Part shown: positions 17,745 to 26,597 of the stretch, in pieces | How positions within the stretch are numbered: position 1 is the stretch's first letter | Layout: each line of letters begins with the position of its first letter | Origin: CP2-2F sp034432555 | GTDB lineage: Bacteria > Chloroflexota > Anaerolineae > Aggregatilineales > UBA2796 | Assembly (NCBI GenBank): GCA_034432555.1 | Contig: DAOUBW010000042.1 | Span: forward strand, 30,608-94,607 | Reading direction: 5' to 3' | DNA length: 64,000 nt | The notes under the pieces: model-generated | Databases searched by the model: none | Seen by the model: only the letters and a program-made list of their open reading frames with translations | What the model was told of the DNA's origin: nothing | Translations under genes and position numbers: made by a program

Positions 17745-18326
17745 CTATGCCTGCACCGCGAGGCGCACGCTCAAAAAGTTTTGCAGCAGGCGCGGACCGA
17801 ACGTCGTCAGGATACTCTCTGGGTGAAACTGCACACCAAACACAGGATGCTCGGTATGCTGCACGCCCATAATCTCGCCCTGATCAGTGAAGGCGGTCAC
17901 CTTCAGGCTTTTGGGAAGCGTTTGCTCTTCCACAATCAGGCTGTGATAGCGCGTTGCCTCAAAGGGATTGGGCAGCTCAGAGAAAATGCCGCCGTTCTTG
18001 TGGTAGATGAGCGATGTTTTGCCGTGCATCAGGCGCGACGCACGTTTCACCACGCCCCCATAAGCCTGCCCAATGCACTGATGCCCTAGGCATACGCCTA
18101 AGATCGGTATGCGGCTGCCAAGCTGCCGAATCGCCTCTAGCGAGATGCCGCCATCATCAGGATCACCTGGTCCGGGCGAGATCACGATATGGGACGGATT
18201 CAAGGCGGCAAGCTGCGGCACAGTTAGTGCGTCGTTGCGGTAGACGCGAATATCCGCGCCCAACATGCCGAACGCCTGCGCCAAGTTATAGGTGAAGCTG
18301 TCGTAGTTATCAATCAGCACAATCAT
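17745..18326 (-). CDS. trpG: anthranilate synthase component II (glutamine amidotransferase)
   Basis: 193 residues. Releases ammonia from glutamine for TrpE. The class I amidotransferase triad is visible: Cys79 in LGVCLGHQCIGQ, and the His and Glu in VQFHPESILTTFG. The oxyanion loop is SPGPGDPDDGG. PabA of folate synthesis has the same fold, but the position between trpE and trpD supports a tryptophan role. It starts 14 nt after the trpE stop. Confidence 0.96.
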   Translation of the reverse strand: MIVLIDNYDSFTYNLAQAFGMLGADIRVYRNDALTVPQLAALNPSHIVISPGPGDPDDGGISLEAIRQLGSRIPILGVCLGHQCIGQAYGGVVKRASRLMHGKTSLIYHKNGGIFSELPNPFEATRYHSLIVEEQTLPKSLKVTAFTDQGEIMGVQHTEHPVFGVQFHPESILTTFGPRLLQNFLSVRLAVQA

Positions 18327-18340
18327 GATGCATTCCCTCT

Positions 18341-19879
18341 CTAGATCAACCCACGTTCGGCGTTTTCAATGGCAATGGCAACTGCCCGCGCTTTGTTAAG
18401 CGTCTCTTGGTATTCCTTAGACGGGTCACTATCGGCAACCACGCCGCCGCCTGCCTGCAAATACACGCGTTTGCCGCGCATGACCAGCGTCCGAATGGCG
18501 ATGCAGGTATCCATGCTGCCATCGTAGCTGAAGTAGCCAACTGAGCCGCCGTAAATGCCGCGCCGTGTGCCTTCCAGTTCCTCAATGATCTCCATCGCAC
18601 GGATTTTTGGCGCACCTGTCAGTGTGCCTGCTGGAAAGGCAGCACGGAACAGCGCGTAGGCGTCCAGATCGGCGCGCAGCTTGCCCTCCACGTGCGAGGT
18701 GATGTGCATCACGTGCGAGAAGCGCTCCACAAACATCATCTCTGGCACATGCACCGAACCATAATTGCAAACGCGCCCCAGATCGTTACGGGCAAGGTCA
18801 ACCAACATAACATGCTCAGCGCGCTCTTTTGGATCATTGAGCATTTGTTCTGCATTTGCCTGATCAACAGCATGATCAATATCACGCGGCGCAGTGCCGG
18901 CAATCGGGCGGATGGTGGCGGTGCGTGTCGGCGCATCAAAGCGCACCAACATCTCAGGTGAAGCGCCTATCACATGCAAATCTTCCGAAGGGAAGTGCAA
19001 AAAGAACATATACGGCGAGGGATTAAGCATCCGCAGTGAACGGTAGATGGCAAAGGGCTGTGCCTCAGTTTCGCGGGTAAAACGCTGCGAAGGCACGATC
19101 TGGAAGGCGTCACCAGCGGCGATGTACTCTTTGGCGCGCAGCACGCGATCCTCATATTCCGCCTGTGTGAAGTTAGCGATCAGCGGCGGGATTTCGTCCA
19201 GCGGCGGCAGCGTGTTGGGCAAAGGCAGCGGCTGGCGCAGGCGTGCCACAATCGCCTCAATGCGTCCGATGGCGTCATCGTAGGCGGCACGCGGATCACC
19301 CGTGTTATGTGCGTTGGCAAGCACCAAGACCTGGTGTTTCACATGGTCGAAGATGATCAGCGTATCCGCGATCATCATCCCGATCTCAGGCAAGTTCAGC
19401 GCGTCTTCTGCCGTTTCGGGCAGGCGCTCAAAATGGCGCACGATGTCGTAGCTGAGGAAACCAACTGCGCCGCCCACAAAGCGTGGCAGGGCGGGCAAAA
19501 TGACGGGCGTGTGCGAACCGATTGCCGCTTTCACAGCATCCAGTGGGTCTTGATCGGTGGGCAAGCTGCGCTGTGTGGTGTGGCTGCCGCGTCGTTCGGT
19601 CAGTTCGCGTCCGCGTACCGTGATCACGGCAGACGGATTAACGCCCAAGAACGAATAGCGTGCCACTTGTTCACCGCCTTCCACGCTCTCCAGCAGAAAA
19701 GACGGCTCATCTGCCTGTGCCAACTTCAGGTAGACCGAGACGGGCGTCTCAAGGTCGGCGGGCAGACTACGGTAGATCGGGACAAGGTCACCTTGCCCGA
19801 ACAAAGTGTGTGCTTCCTCAAAGGTCAGCGAATAGAGGCGCTGTGGCGCTGTGCGAAAAGTGATAGGTGATGCGGTCAT
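18341..19879 (-). CDS. trpE: anthranilate synthase component I
   Basis: 512 residues from the ATG at 19879, with GGGAGAG upstream. Converts chorismate plus ammonia to anthranilate. An N-terminal Trp-binding region (LETPVSVYLKLAQ, FLLESVEGGEQVARYSFLG) precedes the chorismate-binding domain (ARNDLGRVCNYGS, GTLTGAPKIRAMEIIEELE, GGVVADSDPSKEYQETLNKA). The LLES-type element is the usual site of feedback inhibition by tryptophan. It opens the trpEGDC operon and is preceded by a T-box leader. Confidence 0.96.
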   Translation of the reverse strand: MTASPITFRTAPQRLYSLTFEEAHTLFGQGDLVPIYRSLPADLETPVSVYLKLAQADEPSFLLESVEGGEQVARYSFLGVNPSAVITVRGRELTERRGSHTTQRSLPTDQDPLDAVKAAIGSHTPVILPALPRFVGGAVGFLSYDIVRHFERLPETAEDALNLPEIGMMIADTLIIFDHVKHQVLVLANAHNTGDPRAAYDDAIGRIEAIVARLRQPLPLPNTLPPLDEIPPLIANFTQAEYEDRVLRAKEYIAAGDAFQIVPSQRFTRETEAQPFAIYRSLRMLNPSPYMFFLHFPSEDLHVIGASPEMLVRFDAPTRTATIRPIAGTAPRDIDHAVDQANAEQMLNDPKERAEHVMLVDLARNDLGRVCNYGSVHVPEMMFVERFSHVMHITSHVEGKLRADLDAYALFRAAFPAGTLTGAPKIRAMEIIEELEGTRRGIYGGSVGYFSYDGSMDTCIAIRTLVMRGKRVYLQAGGGVVADSDPSKEYQETLNKARAVAIAIENAERGLI

Positions 19880-19901
19880 GGCATACTCTCCCAAGTGAAT
19901 C

Positions 19902-19939
19902 AAAAAGCGCTCCGCCCAGATAGGGACGAGAGAGCGCTT
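19902..19939 (-). terminator. T-box regulated terminator hairpin
   Basis: On the minus strand AAGCGCTC pairs with GAGCGCTT, followed by TTTT, about 25 nt before the trpE ATG. Its 5' arm directly follows the T-box antiterminator sequence, so the two structures compete. Confidence 0.8.
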
Positions 19940-20215
19940 CCCGCGGTGCCACCCTAGTTAGCCGCCCAAGCGGGCGACTCACTTTTCTCAGGTACAGCCA
20001 GTCGGCTGGCGATACCTTCTGCCCTGATAACGGTGGCGTCTCCGTCACGGACTACTGACGCAGCAGCGCGTTTGCCCGTGCAACTCCCCGACCCATTCGG
20101 CAGCGGCTGCTGTGCCGCTTTCACAGCCACCTGTTCGCACAGGTCAGCGGCTCTCTGAGACTAGCGCTTTTGCTGCTTACTCGCTCGGTTCAGCGTTTTT
20201 GGGTATATATGCCAA
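19902..20215 (-). promoter_or_regulatory. tryptophan T-box riboswitch leader of trpEGDC
   Basis: The conserved T-box core AACTAGGGTGGCACCGCGG is on the minus strand at 19941-19959. Upstream, a Stem I-like region has a GAGTAAGCA element, the distal AGAGAGCCGCTG element, and a specifier segment CGAATGGGTC with TGG (Trp codon) at 20093-20095. The antiterminator bulge reads TGGC, which would pair with GCCA at the 3' end of a tRNA with discriminator G, as in bacterial tRNA-Trp. Uncharged tRNA-Trp should therefore stabilise the antiterminator and allow trp transcription. The codon, the bulge and the operon all agree. Exact stem limits were not folded. Confidence 0.9.
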
Positions 20216-20223
20216 TGTGAGAA

Positions 20224-20252
20224 ATAGTAACGTAGCGGGTTGGCTTTGTCAA
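20224..20252 (-). promoter_or_regulatory. sigma-70-type promoter of the trp operon
   Basis: Minus strand TTGACA (20247-20252), 17-nt spacer, TACTAT (20224-20229). It lies just upstream of the T-box leader. Confidence 0.8.
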
Positions 20253-20280
20253 GGTGGTTGGGATGATTCTCAAAGCGCGC

Positions 20281-21621
20281 TTACTGCGCGGCTGCCACTG
20301 AAATGGGCAAGAAAAGCGTGAAGGTGCTGCCGATTCCCGGCGTACTCTCCACAATGATACTGCCACCATGCCCTTCAATGATCTTCTGAGCAATGGGCAG
20401 CCCTAAGCCCATGCCACCGGTGCCGCTTTGTCGGGCATAATCAGCGCGGAAGAAGCGATCAAAAAGGCGCGGCACGATCTCGGCAGGAATCCCTAAGCCG
20501 TTATCCGCCACCTTGATAGCAATCTGCGCGCCATGCCGCTGTGTGGTCACGTCTACCCGCCCGTCCTTCGGTGTGAATTGTAGGGCATTTTGCACAATGT
20601 GCCGCACTGCTCGCGCCAATTCATAGTCATCTATATAGGCAAGTGGCAACGTAAGATCAGGTGTGAAGGTAAAGGCGATGCCTTTCTCCAGCGCAGCGAG
20701 CATTTCCGATTCACAAACGTTGCTCACAAGGCTGTTCACATTACTAAGCGAGAATTTAAAGTGCAAACGGCTGTCCAAGAGCGCCATGTCCAGCAAACTC
20801 TCGATCAGGCGCTGCAAGCGCAGCGTACTTATCTCCAAGGCTTCATTCCGCCCAAGTAAAGCCGAAAGCGTTTGGTGGAGCGTTGTAAGCTGGGCATGGG
20901 GTGTTGGCAGTTGCGCGCTAAGTTCTATCAATTGACGGGCAAGGCGGTTGCTGAGCTGGTTCAACAGGTAGGTTGAAGTCCGCACGACGGTGATCGGTGT
21001 GTTCAGGTCGTGCGCCAGATGGTGGATGATGTTTTGGAGCGCCGCCGCGCGCTCACGCTCAATGATTAGTTCACGTTCGCGCTGCTCAGCGCGGAGTCGC
21101 TCGCTAATATCGCGCACCACGCTTTGAATGTAAAGTGGCTTGCCCTCTGCATCACGAATCAGGCAGGCGCTGATCTCCGCCTTAAAGAGGCTGCCGTCTT
21201 TGCGGCACATGGTGCGCTCGTAAAGCGGTAACCGTGCATTGGCAAGAATGGCATCAAATTTTTGGAAGGCTTGTGGACGTTCTTCGGGTGCCACCAAATC
21301 AAAGGCGTGCAGCCCAATCAGATCGTCAGGTGTGCTGCCGAACAACTCACAGGCGCGACGGTTTACCACGAAAATCCGCAAAGAGTCATCCGCTGTGAAC
21401 AACACAACACTATCATCCGTGTGATCAAATAAGGCGCGGTAGAGGGAATACTCACTGGTAGGTTGGGTGTTGTTGATCGCTTGCTGCACAATGACGAGAT
21501 TTCCTTCAGGGCAGGTCATATACAATTCGTGGCAGAGCGCCATCAGCCGCTGAAACGACTCGGCATCCTTGCTGCATTCACGGATAATTTGTATGTGGGC
21601 ATCGGACAGCAACTGAACCAT
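20281..21621 (-). CDS. PAS-domain sensor histidine kinase, soluble
   Basis: 446 residues without membrane helices. An N-terminal region of about 55 residues is followed by a PAS domain (about 60-175; RACELFGSTPDDLIG, ERTMCRKDGSLFKAEI, VVRDISERLRAEQ), a coiled linker, H-box HHLAHDLNTPITVV (His204), and an HATPase domain with VQNALQFTP, DNGLGIP, FDRFFRAD and GMGLGLPIAQK. It probably senses a cytosolic ligand or redox state through PAS. No response regulator is adjacent. The 253 nt upstream are AT-rich. Confidence 0.92.
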   Translation of the reverse strand: MVQLLSDAHIQIIRECSKDAESFQRLMALCHELYMTCPEGNLVIVQQAINNTQPTSEYSLYRALFDHTDDSVVLFTADDSLRIFVVNRRACELFGSTPDDLIGLHAFDLVAPEERPQAFQKFDAILANARLPLYERTMCRKDGSLFKAEISACLIRDAEGKPLYIQSVVRDISERLRAEQRERELIIERERAAALQNIIHHLAHDLNTPITVVRTSTYLLNQLSNRLARQLIELSAQLPTPHAQLTTLHQTLSALLGRNEALEISTLRLQRLIESLLDMALLDSRLHFKFSLSNVNSLVSNVCESEMLAALEKGIAFTFTPDLTLPLAYIDDYELARAVRHIVQNALQFTPKDGRVDVTTQRHGAQIAIKVADNGLGIPAEIVPRLFDRFFRADYARQSGTGGMGLGLPIAQKIIEGHGGSIIVESTPGIGSTFTLFLPISVAAAQ

Positions 21622-21874
21622 ACAGATATATTTATATTTATTTTGCTGATTGTAAAACTTTGAAAAAGTATAACATTTGCTTGCAATAGTGGAATCATCG
21701 CGTGGTTAGAAAATTATCATAAAAGTGTTTTTTTTGGCGGTATGTTTCTCCGCGTCTTAGCGGTGGTGATATTAGGTTTATGCTGCTTATTCCGCCCAAG
21801 ACATTGCCAAGCACGCGCTTTTTTTGTAATATCCTTGCCACTGCTGACGCATACATGCCAAACCGTGAGGATTG
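21622..21874. other. AT-rich divergent intergenic region
   Basis: Between the PAS kinase and the exported-protein operon. It contains TATACT (minus strand, 21667-21672) without a good -35 and an eight-T run near 21730. I see no RNA gene or reading frame. It probably holds promoters for both directions. Confidence 0.4.
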
Positions 21875-24022
21875 ATGCTGACTCGCCTGCTGCGCCTGAT
21901 TGATAAACTGCTAAACGCTCTGCTGCGCGTCGTGATTTGGGCGTTCGAGCAGGCAGCGCGCCAACTCTACCTGTGGCGCGTTTCGGTGGTAGGCATAATC
22001 ACGCTGTTGGCGAGCATCGCGCTCTACACCTTGCAAGGTGGACGTGCCATTTATGCCACCACTGCCGAACGCAGCCGTGCGATGATGGTGCGCCGCGCTG
22101 AGCAGATCGCGGCACACGCAGAACAAGCGCCCGATAAGCGCGTGCTGCGCGAAGACCCACTCAAAACGCAAAACCGCGCCCTCAGCCTGTTCACGGTCGT
22201 GCTGCTGGTTGCCTTAATCAGCTTGATTTTGTGGACAACTTCCGGCGGCACAGCGGCGCGCTCTGTGGCAGGTGGCTTTGGCGGCAGCTTGCCCTTGCTG
22301 CCCACACAGCCAACACCAACACCCCTCACGCCGACGCCAACCCCACCGCCAACTTTCACACCCATCCCTGATCCACTCCGAATTAGCGGCAGTTTGGTAT
22401 ATTCAGCACGCCTTAACGGACGTGAGAATCTGTGGGCGCTGGGCATTGGGCAGAGCGAACCGATCCGCTTGACCAACACACCCACTGATGACCGTGATCC
22501 TGCCTGGAGTCCGGATGGGACGCGCGTCGCCTTCACCAGTCGGCGCGGCGGCAGTTGGAACTTGTACATCTTGGAGATGGTGACCGGTGACATCAAGCAG
22601 CTCACCTACTCGCCCGCCTATGAGGCATCGCCCACCTGGAGTCCCGATGGACAGTTCATCGCCTATGAGGCATACGAAGGCGGCAACCTTGATATTTACG
22701 TAGTGCCAAGCGATGGCTCAGGTGCGCCAGCACGCCTCACCTATCACCCTGCGCCGGATTTCTCGCCCGCATGGAATCCGGGTGGTTCACCCGTCCCCGG
22801 ACGCCAAATTGCCTACATCAGCCTGCGGGACGGCAACCCTGAAATCTACGTGATCGATCTGGATCGTCCCATTGAAGAAGAAGCACTGCGCCTGACCAAT
22901 ACGCCTAACGTTGAGGAACAGAATCCCGTCTGGAGTCCGGATGGGACGCGCATCGCCTACAACGCACGCATCAACGGCATTGATCTGGTGCTGACGCGCA
23001 GCCTTGAGCAGCCGAATGCCGAGCCACTGACCATTGGGCAAGGGCGTGCGCCGAGTTGGGCGCCCAGCGGCGCCAGCCTGCTGTTTGCCCTTGAAAGCGG
23101 CACCAACACAACCCTTGTGGGTGGTTTAGCGGCTGGCAGCGGCGCAGCAGCCACCGCAATCAGCGTGCGTGGGCAGGTTGAGCGCATCAGTTGGACGGCG
23201 AACAACCTCTCTGAGGCGTTGCTGCTGAGCGGCGGCGCGCCTGATGACGAACGCCCGCTCTACACCGAAAATGTGGAAGGACGGCGCGATAGTCCGCCGT
23301 ATTATCAGGTGCGCGCCCTGAACGGCGTCTCGGCGGCGGCGCTTGCCGCGCTCTCTGATCGTGTGGACGACTCGTTTGTGGCGCTGCGCGAGGCAGTCTT
23401 GCGGCAAAGTGGCATAGATTTTCTAGGCGCTTTGCAGGATGCCATCTGGACGCTAGATCGGTTGCCAGAGCCAGGTCAGCCCCGCCAAAGCTGGCACTAT
23501 GCCGGGCGTGCCTTTGCCTTCGACCGTAACCTCGTCTTTAATTTGCCGCTGCCGCCGATAGAAGTGGTGCGCGAAGAAGTAGGCGCTAACGTATTTTGGC
23601 GGGTCTATCTGCGCGTGGCGGAAACAGCGCAAAGTGGGCAGCTTGGCGAGCCATTGAAACGCCTGCCGTGGGATTTTGCCAGCCGCAGTGCGGGCGATCC
23701 GCAAATCTTTGAGCAGGGCGGGCGGCTCAAAGCCGCCGTGCCAATCGGCTACTATATTGACCTGACGCGCCTTGCCGAAGATTATGGTTGGCAGCGTGTG
23801 CCAGCCGGACGCGATTGGCGTAGCAACTTCCCAAGCATCCTCTACTGGCAGTTTGAGCGTCGCGATGGGCTAACTTGGGACGAGGCGATGCTTGAACTGT
23901 ATACGCAAGAGCAAATAGACGCCTTCCTATTTGGCGCACGCTTGCAGCCGACGGCAACGCCTGCCGATGCTGCGCCGCTGCGTCGTTCCCCTACACCGAT
24001 CCCGCCTGATGCAGGCAATTAG
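21875..24022 (+). CDS. membrane-anchored PD40 beta-propeller protein with Thr-Pro linker
   Basis: 715 residues from the ATG at 21875; a TTG one codon earlier is less likely. Two hydrophobic segments (about 35-55, VSVVGIITLLASIALYTL, and 100-120, LFTVVLLVALISLIL) are followed by a low-complexity TPTPTPPPTFTPIP linker. Five or so PD40 blades follow (DRDPAWSPDGTRVAFTSRRG and similar), then a C-terminal domain of about 250 residues that I do not recognise, ending in another Pro-rich tail. It heads a tight four-gene plus-strand operon of exported proteins and probably acts at the outer face of the membrane. Confidence 0.8.
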   Translation: MLTRLLRLIDKLLNALLRVVIWAFEQAARQLYLWRVSVVGIITLLASIALYTLQGGRAIYATTAERSRAMMVRRAEQIAAHAEQAPDKRVLREDPLKTQNRALSLFTVVLLVALISLILWTTSGGTAARSVAGGFGGSLPLLPTQPTPTPLTPTPTPPPTFTPIPDPLRISGSLVYSARLNGRENLWALGIGQSEPIRLTNTPTDDRDPAWSPDGTRVAFTSRRGGSWNLYILEMVTGDIKQLTYSPAYEASPTWSPDGQFIAYEAYEGGNLDIYVVPSDGSGAPARLTYHPAPDFSPAWNPGGSPVPGRQIAYISLRDGNPEIYVIDLDRPIEEEALRLTNTPNVEEQNPVWSPDGTRIAYNARINGIDLVLTRSLEQPNAEPLTIGQGRAPSWAPSGASLLFALESGTNTTLVGGLAAGSGAAATAISVRGQVERISWTANNLSEALLLSGGAPDDERPLYTENVEGRRDSPPYYQVRALNGVSAAALAALSDRVDDSFVALREAVLRQSGIDFLGALQDAIWTLDRLPEPGQPRQSWHYAGRAFAFDRNLVFNLPLPPIEVVREEVGANVFWRVYLRVAETAQSGQLGEPLKRLPWDFASRSAGDPQIFEQGGRLKAAVPIGYYIDLTRLAEDYGWQRVPAGRDWRSNFPSILYWQFERRDGLTWDEAMLELYTQEQIDAFLFGARLQPTATPADAAPLRRSPTPIPPDAGN

Positions 24023-24040
24023 CACCCGTGAGGAAATGCC

Positions 24041-25297
24041 ATGCGTAAAGTAATTGGCGGCATCGCCGTTTTGATCTTGGCAAGTGCTGCTGTGCTGCTG
24101 CTGTGGTGGCTGCTCAACCGTCCCGCCATTGCCGACGCTGAGCCAGCACCACCGACCAGCATTGCCGTGCTGCCCAACCCAACCGAAACACCACGCCGCC
24201 GTGACTGGGAAGCTGTGGTGCAAGGCGAACTGCTCTCCGCGCAGACCGCGCCGCCGCCCACCTTCACGCTGGCGCCGACCCACACCCCTACACCGCCGCT
24301 CAGCCTGCTTTGGCAGCAGACGCCCACGCCCACGCGCTTCCAGCCTGATCGCGCCACCGTCGCTGCCCCGATTGCGTCTGCCAGCCCGGAAGCGCCTGCC
24401 ATTGCCCGCAACAACGACCCACGCCGCGGCGAGTTCTCGCCACCCCCAGAGCAGGTACCGCTCTCGCTCGACCCACGCGATCATTTCTGGTTTCGGCGTC
24501 CCGTTGATTCTTCAGCAAACAGCGCCTCGATCTTTTGGTATACCTACGGATCAGACGGACCGCGCAATGAATGGCGCGTGCATCACGGTGTGGATCTGCC
24601 CAACCCAATTGGCAAAGAGGTGCGCGCTTCTGCGGCAGGGCGCGTCATTTGGGCTGCTGATAATTATATTTGGTACGAGAATGGGCGCTATGTCGAGTCA
24701 GCCTATACTTACGGAAATGTGGTCATCATTGAGCATAATTTTGGCTTTCAGGGCAAGCGGCTCTACACGCTCTACGCACATCTACAAGTGGTCCTCGTTG
24801 AGGCAGGGCAAGATGTGCAAACCGGCGAGATCATCGGCTTAAGTGGACGCAGCGGTGTGGTCAGCGGACCGCACGTCCATTTTGAGGTGCGTGTTGGGCG
24901 CAACAGCTACTATGAGACGCGCAACCCGATCCTGTGGATGGCGCCTTACGAAAACCATGGCGTGATAGCAGGGCGCGTGCTGTTTCCGGATGGCACACCG
25001 GTGCAGGATGTCACCGTCTCGCTGCTGCGAAACGGGCGCGTAGTGGATACGACCACAACCTATGTCAATCCACGCTTGCCCAACAAACGCACATGGAACG
25101 TGAACAGCGATGAGGTGTGGCGCGAAAACTTCGTGATTGGTGACGTGCCAGCAGGCGTCTATCAGCTTGCGGTCAATGTGAGTGGCAGACGCCTTGTACG
25201 GGATGTTATTGTGCGCCCGGCAACCACCTCTTTCGTGGATTTCGGCGAATCCGAGGCAGTGCCGCTGCCAACACCTTCACCAACACCAGCCGGCTAG
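24041..25297 (+). CDS. membrane-anchored M23 peptidase with Pro/Thr linker and C-terminal beta domain
   Basis: 418 residues. A TM anchor (about 5-26) and a long Thr-Pro linker lead to an M23 domain at about 150-310. Zinc ligands are HHGVD (His182, Asp185) and HVHFE (His280), with YAHLQ (His247). Residues 315-395 look like a carboxypeptidase-regulatory or Cna-type beta domain (GVIAGRVLFPDGTPVQDVTVSL). It begins 18 nt after the propeller gene and 14 nt before the next gene. The likely role is peptidoglycan cutting at a site set by the anchor; that is inference. Confidence 0.88.
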   Translation: MRKVIGGIAVLILASAAVLLLWWLLNRPAIADAEPAPPTSIAVLPNPTETPRRRDWEAVVQGELLSAQTAPPPTFTLAPTHTPTPPLSLLWQQTPTPTRFQPDRATVAAPIASASPEAPAIARNNDPRRGEFSPPPEQVPLSLDPRDHFWFRRPVDSSANSASIFWYTYGSDGPRNEWRVHHGVDLPNPIGKEVRASAAGRVIWAADNYIWYENGRYVESAYTYGNVVIIEHNFGFQGKRLYTLYAHLQVVLVEAGQDVQTGEIIGLSGRSGVVSGPHVHFEVRVGRNSYYETRNPILWMAPYENHGVIAGRVLFPDGTPVQDVTVSLLRNGRVVDTTTTYVNPRLPNKRTWNVNSDEVWRENFVIGDVPAGVYQLAVNVSGRRLVRDVIVRPATTSFVDFGESEAVPLPTPSPTPAG

Positions 25298-25311
25298 GGC
25301 AGGATAAGAAA

Positions 25312-26013
25312 ATGATACGCCTGACTGTATGGCTGATTGCGATCAGCTTTGTGCTTAGTACCCTTATTCACGGCGCCCGTGCCGTTGGCAACGAGCATTC
25401 GCTCACCTTTGACAGCCTGTTCACCAATGCGGACGGCACACCTTGCGGCTTCCCGTGTATGTTGGGCGTGCAGCCTAGCGAAACGCTCTTTGTGGATGCC
25501 CTTCGCATTGTACGCGAACATCCACTGGTGCGCGGGCAACTGCTCACCGAGCGCGTAGACGGCAATCTGATTGAATTGATCGGCGTGGATATTACCGTGG
25601 TGCTGCTGCGCGACAGGCGCGGCGAACTCGCTTTGATCAGCGTTCACACCGAACCCTTCAACACAGTGATTGTGCCAGCCGAGCGCTTCAGCCAGACCTA
25701 CACACGCATCGAATCGCTAGGCAAACTGGGCGATGTGTTAGCGCGTTTTGGCATTCCCGCCCATGTGTTGGTGCCGCGCCGTAGCGCTAACATGGCGCGC
25801 CTGTTCTATCCGCAGCACGGCATGGTCATTACAGGGCAAGTTGGCGGCAGAGATGGCGGCACGCACGTGCAGGTTGCCGATGAGGTGCAGTATATCGGCA
25901 TCAGCGCTGCCGATTGGTACCGTGACTCGTGGCAAGGGCTAACCTTTTCCGCCACCACCTGGCATGGCTTCAGCCGCGCCATGCGCTACCTGCAAACATC
26001 ACGGCTACCCTGA
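25312..26013 (+). CDS. exported hypothetical protein, first of two paralogues
   Basis: 233 residues with an N-terminal signal (MIRLTVWLIAISFVLSTLIHG, cut near ARA). After it comes ADGTPCGFPCMLGVQP, with two Cys that could form a disulfide, then a mixed alpha/beta region. The next gene encodes a protein with the same signature and similar spacing, so they arose by tandem duplication. Function is unknown. Position after a PD40 protein and an M23 peptidase suggests an envelope role. Confidence 0.7.
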   Translation: MIRLTVWLIAISFVLSTLIHGARAVGNEHSLTFDSLFTNADGTPCGFPCMLGVQPSETLFVDALRIVREHPLVRGQLLTERVDGNLIELIGVDITVVLLRDRRGELALISVHTEPFNTVIVPAERFSQTYTRIESLGKLGDVLARFGIPAHVLVPRRSANMARLFYPQHGMVITGQVGGRDGGTHVQVADEVQYIGISAADWYRDSWQGLTFSATTWHGFSRAMRYLQTSRLP

Positions 26014-26015
26014 TC

Positions 26016-26597
26016 ATGCCGCGCCTGCTGCGCTTGATCACCTTCTGTGCGCTCTGCCTAGCGCTTTTGATCAGCATGGCGCGGTGGCTTGGTCAGCACA
26101 TTCCCACTGCCTACGCCGCTTATTTCAGCGCAGCAGATGGCACACCTTGTGCAACGCCCTGTGTGTTTGGCGTGCAGCCTGCCTATTTCGCTCTTGCGCC
26201 GATCATCAAGCATTTGCAGGCGCACCCGCTGATTGCTGGGAGCGATCAAGGGCTGTTCAACGATGATCTGGCAGTCTTTGCGACGGACAATTTTTCTATC
26301 GTGGTCAGTCAGGCGAGCGATCCGGTCATGTTTGTGACTTTGCTAGAGCCGCTGCCGCTGGGTGATGTATTAGCGGCATTTGGCACACCTAGCCACACCT
26401 ACTTCGACCGCACACGGCGCGGGCTTAACCAAGTCGTGCTTTTCGGGGGCGGGCGGCTCTCGGTGGAAGTATGGCACACAGCGCGTGCCACGCACAACAC
26501 ACCGCAAGCGCAAGTGATGCGCTTGGGTGTGGCAGCACGCGGCTTCAATACGCAAAGCGCAGTGACTTGGCGCGGTTTAAGTGTGCTTCGGCGCTAG
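26016..26597 (+). CDS. exported hypothetical protein, second of two paralogues
   Basis: 193 residues from the ATG at 26016, 2 nt after the previous stop; the open frame begins at 25929 but only this start gives a signal peptide (LLRLITFCALCLALLISMA). It shares AADGTPCATPCVFGVQP, the LQAHPLI segment and LGDVLAAFGTP with its neighbour (LGDVLARFGIP there). It overlaps the converging plsX gene by 21 bp. Function unknown. Confidence 0.7.
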   Translation: MPRLLRLITFCALCLALLISMARWLGQHIPTAYAAYFSAADGTPCATPCVFGVQPAYFALAPIIKHLQAHPLIAGSDQGLFNDDLAVFATDNFSIVVSQASDPVMFVTLLEPLPLGDVLAAFGTPSHTYFDRTRRGLNQVVLFGGGRLSVEVWHTARATHNTPQAQVMRLGVAARGFNTQSAVTWRGLSVLRR

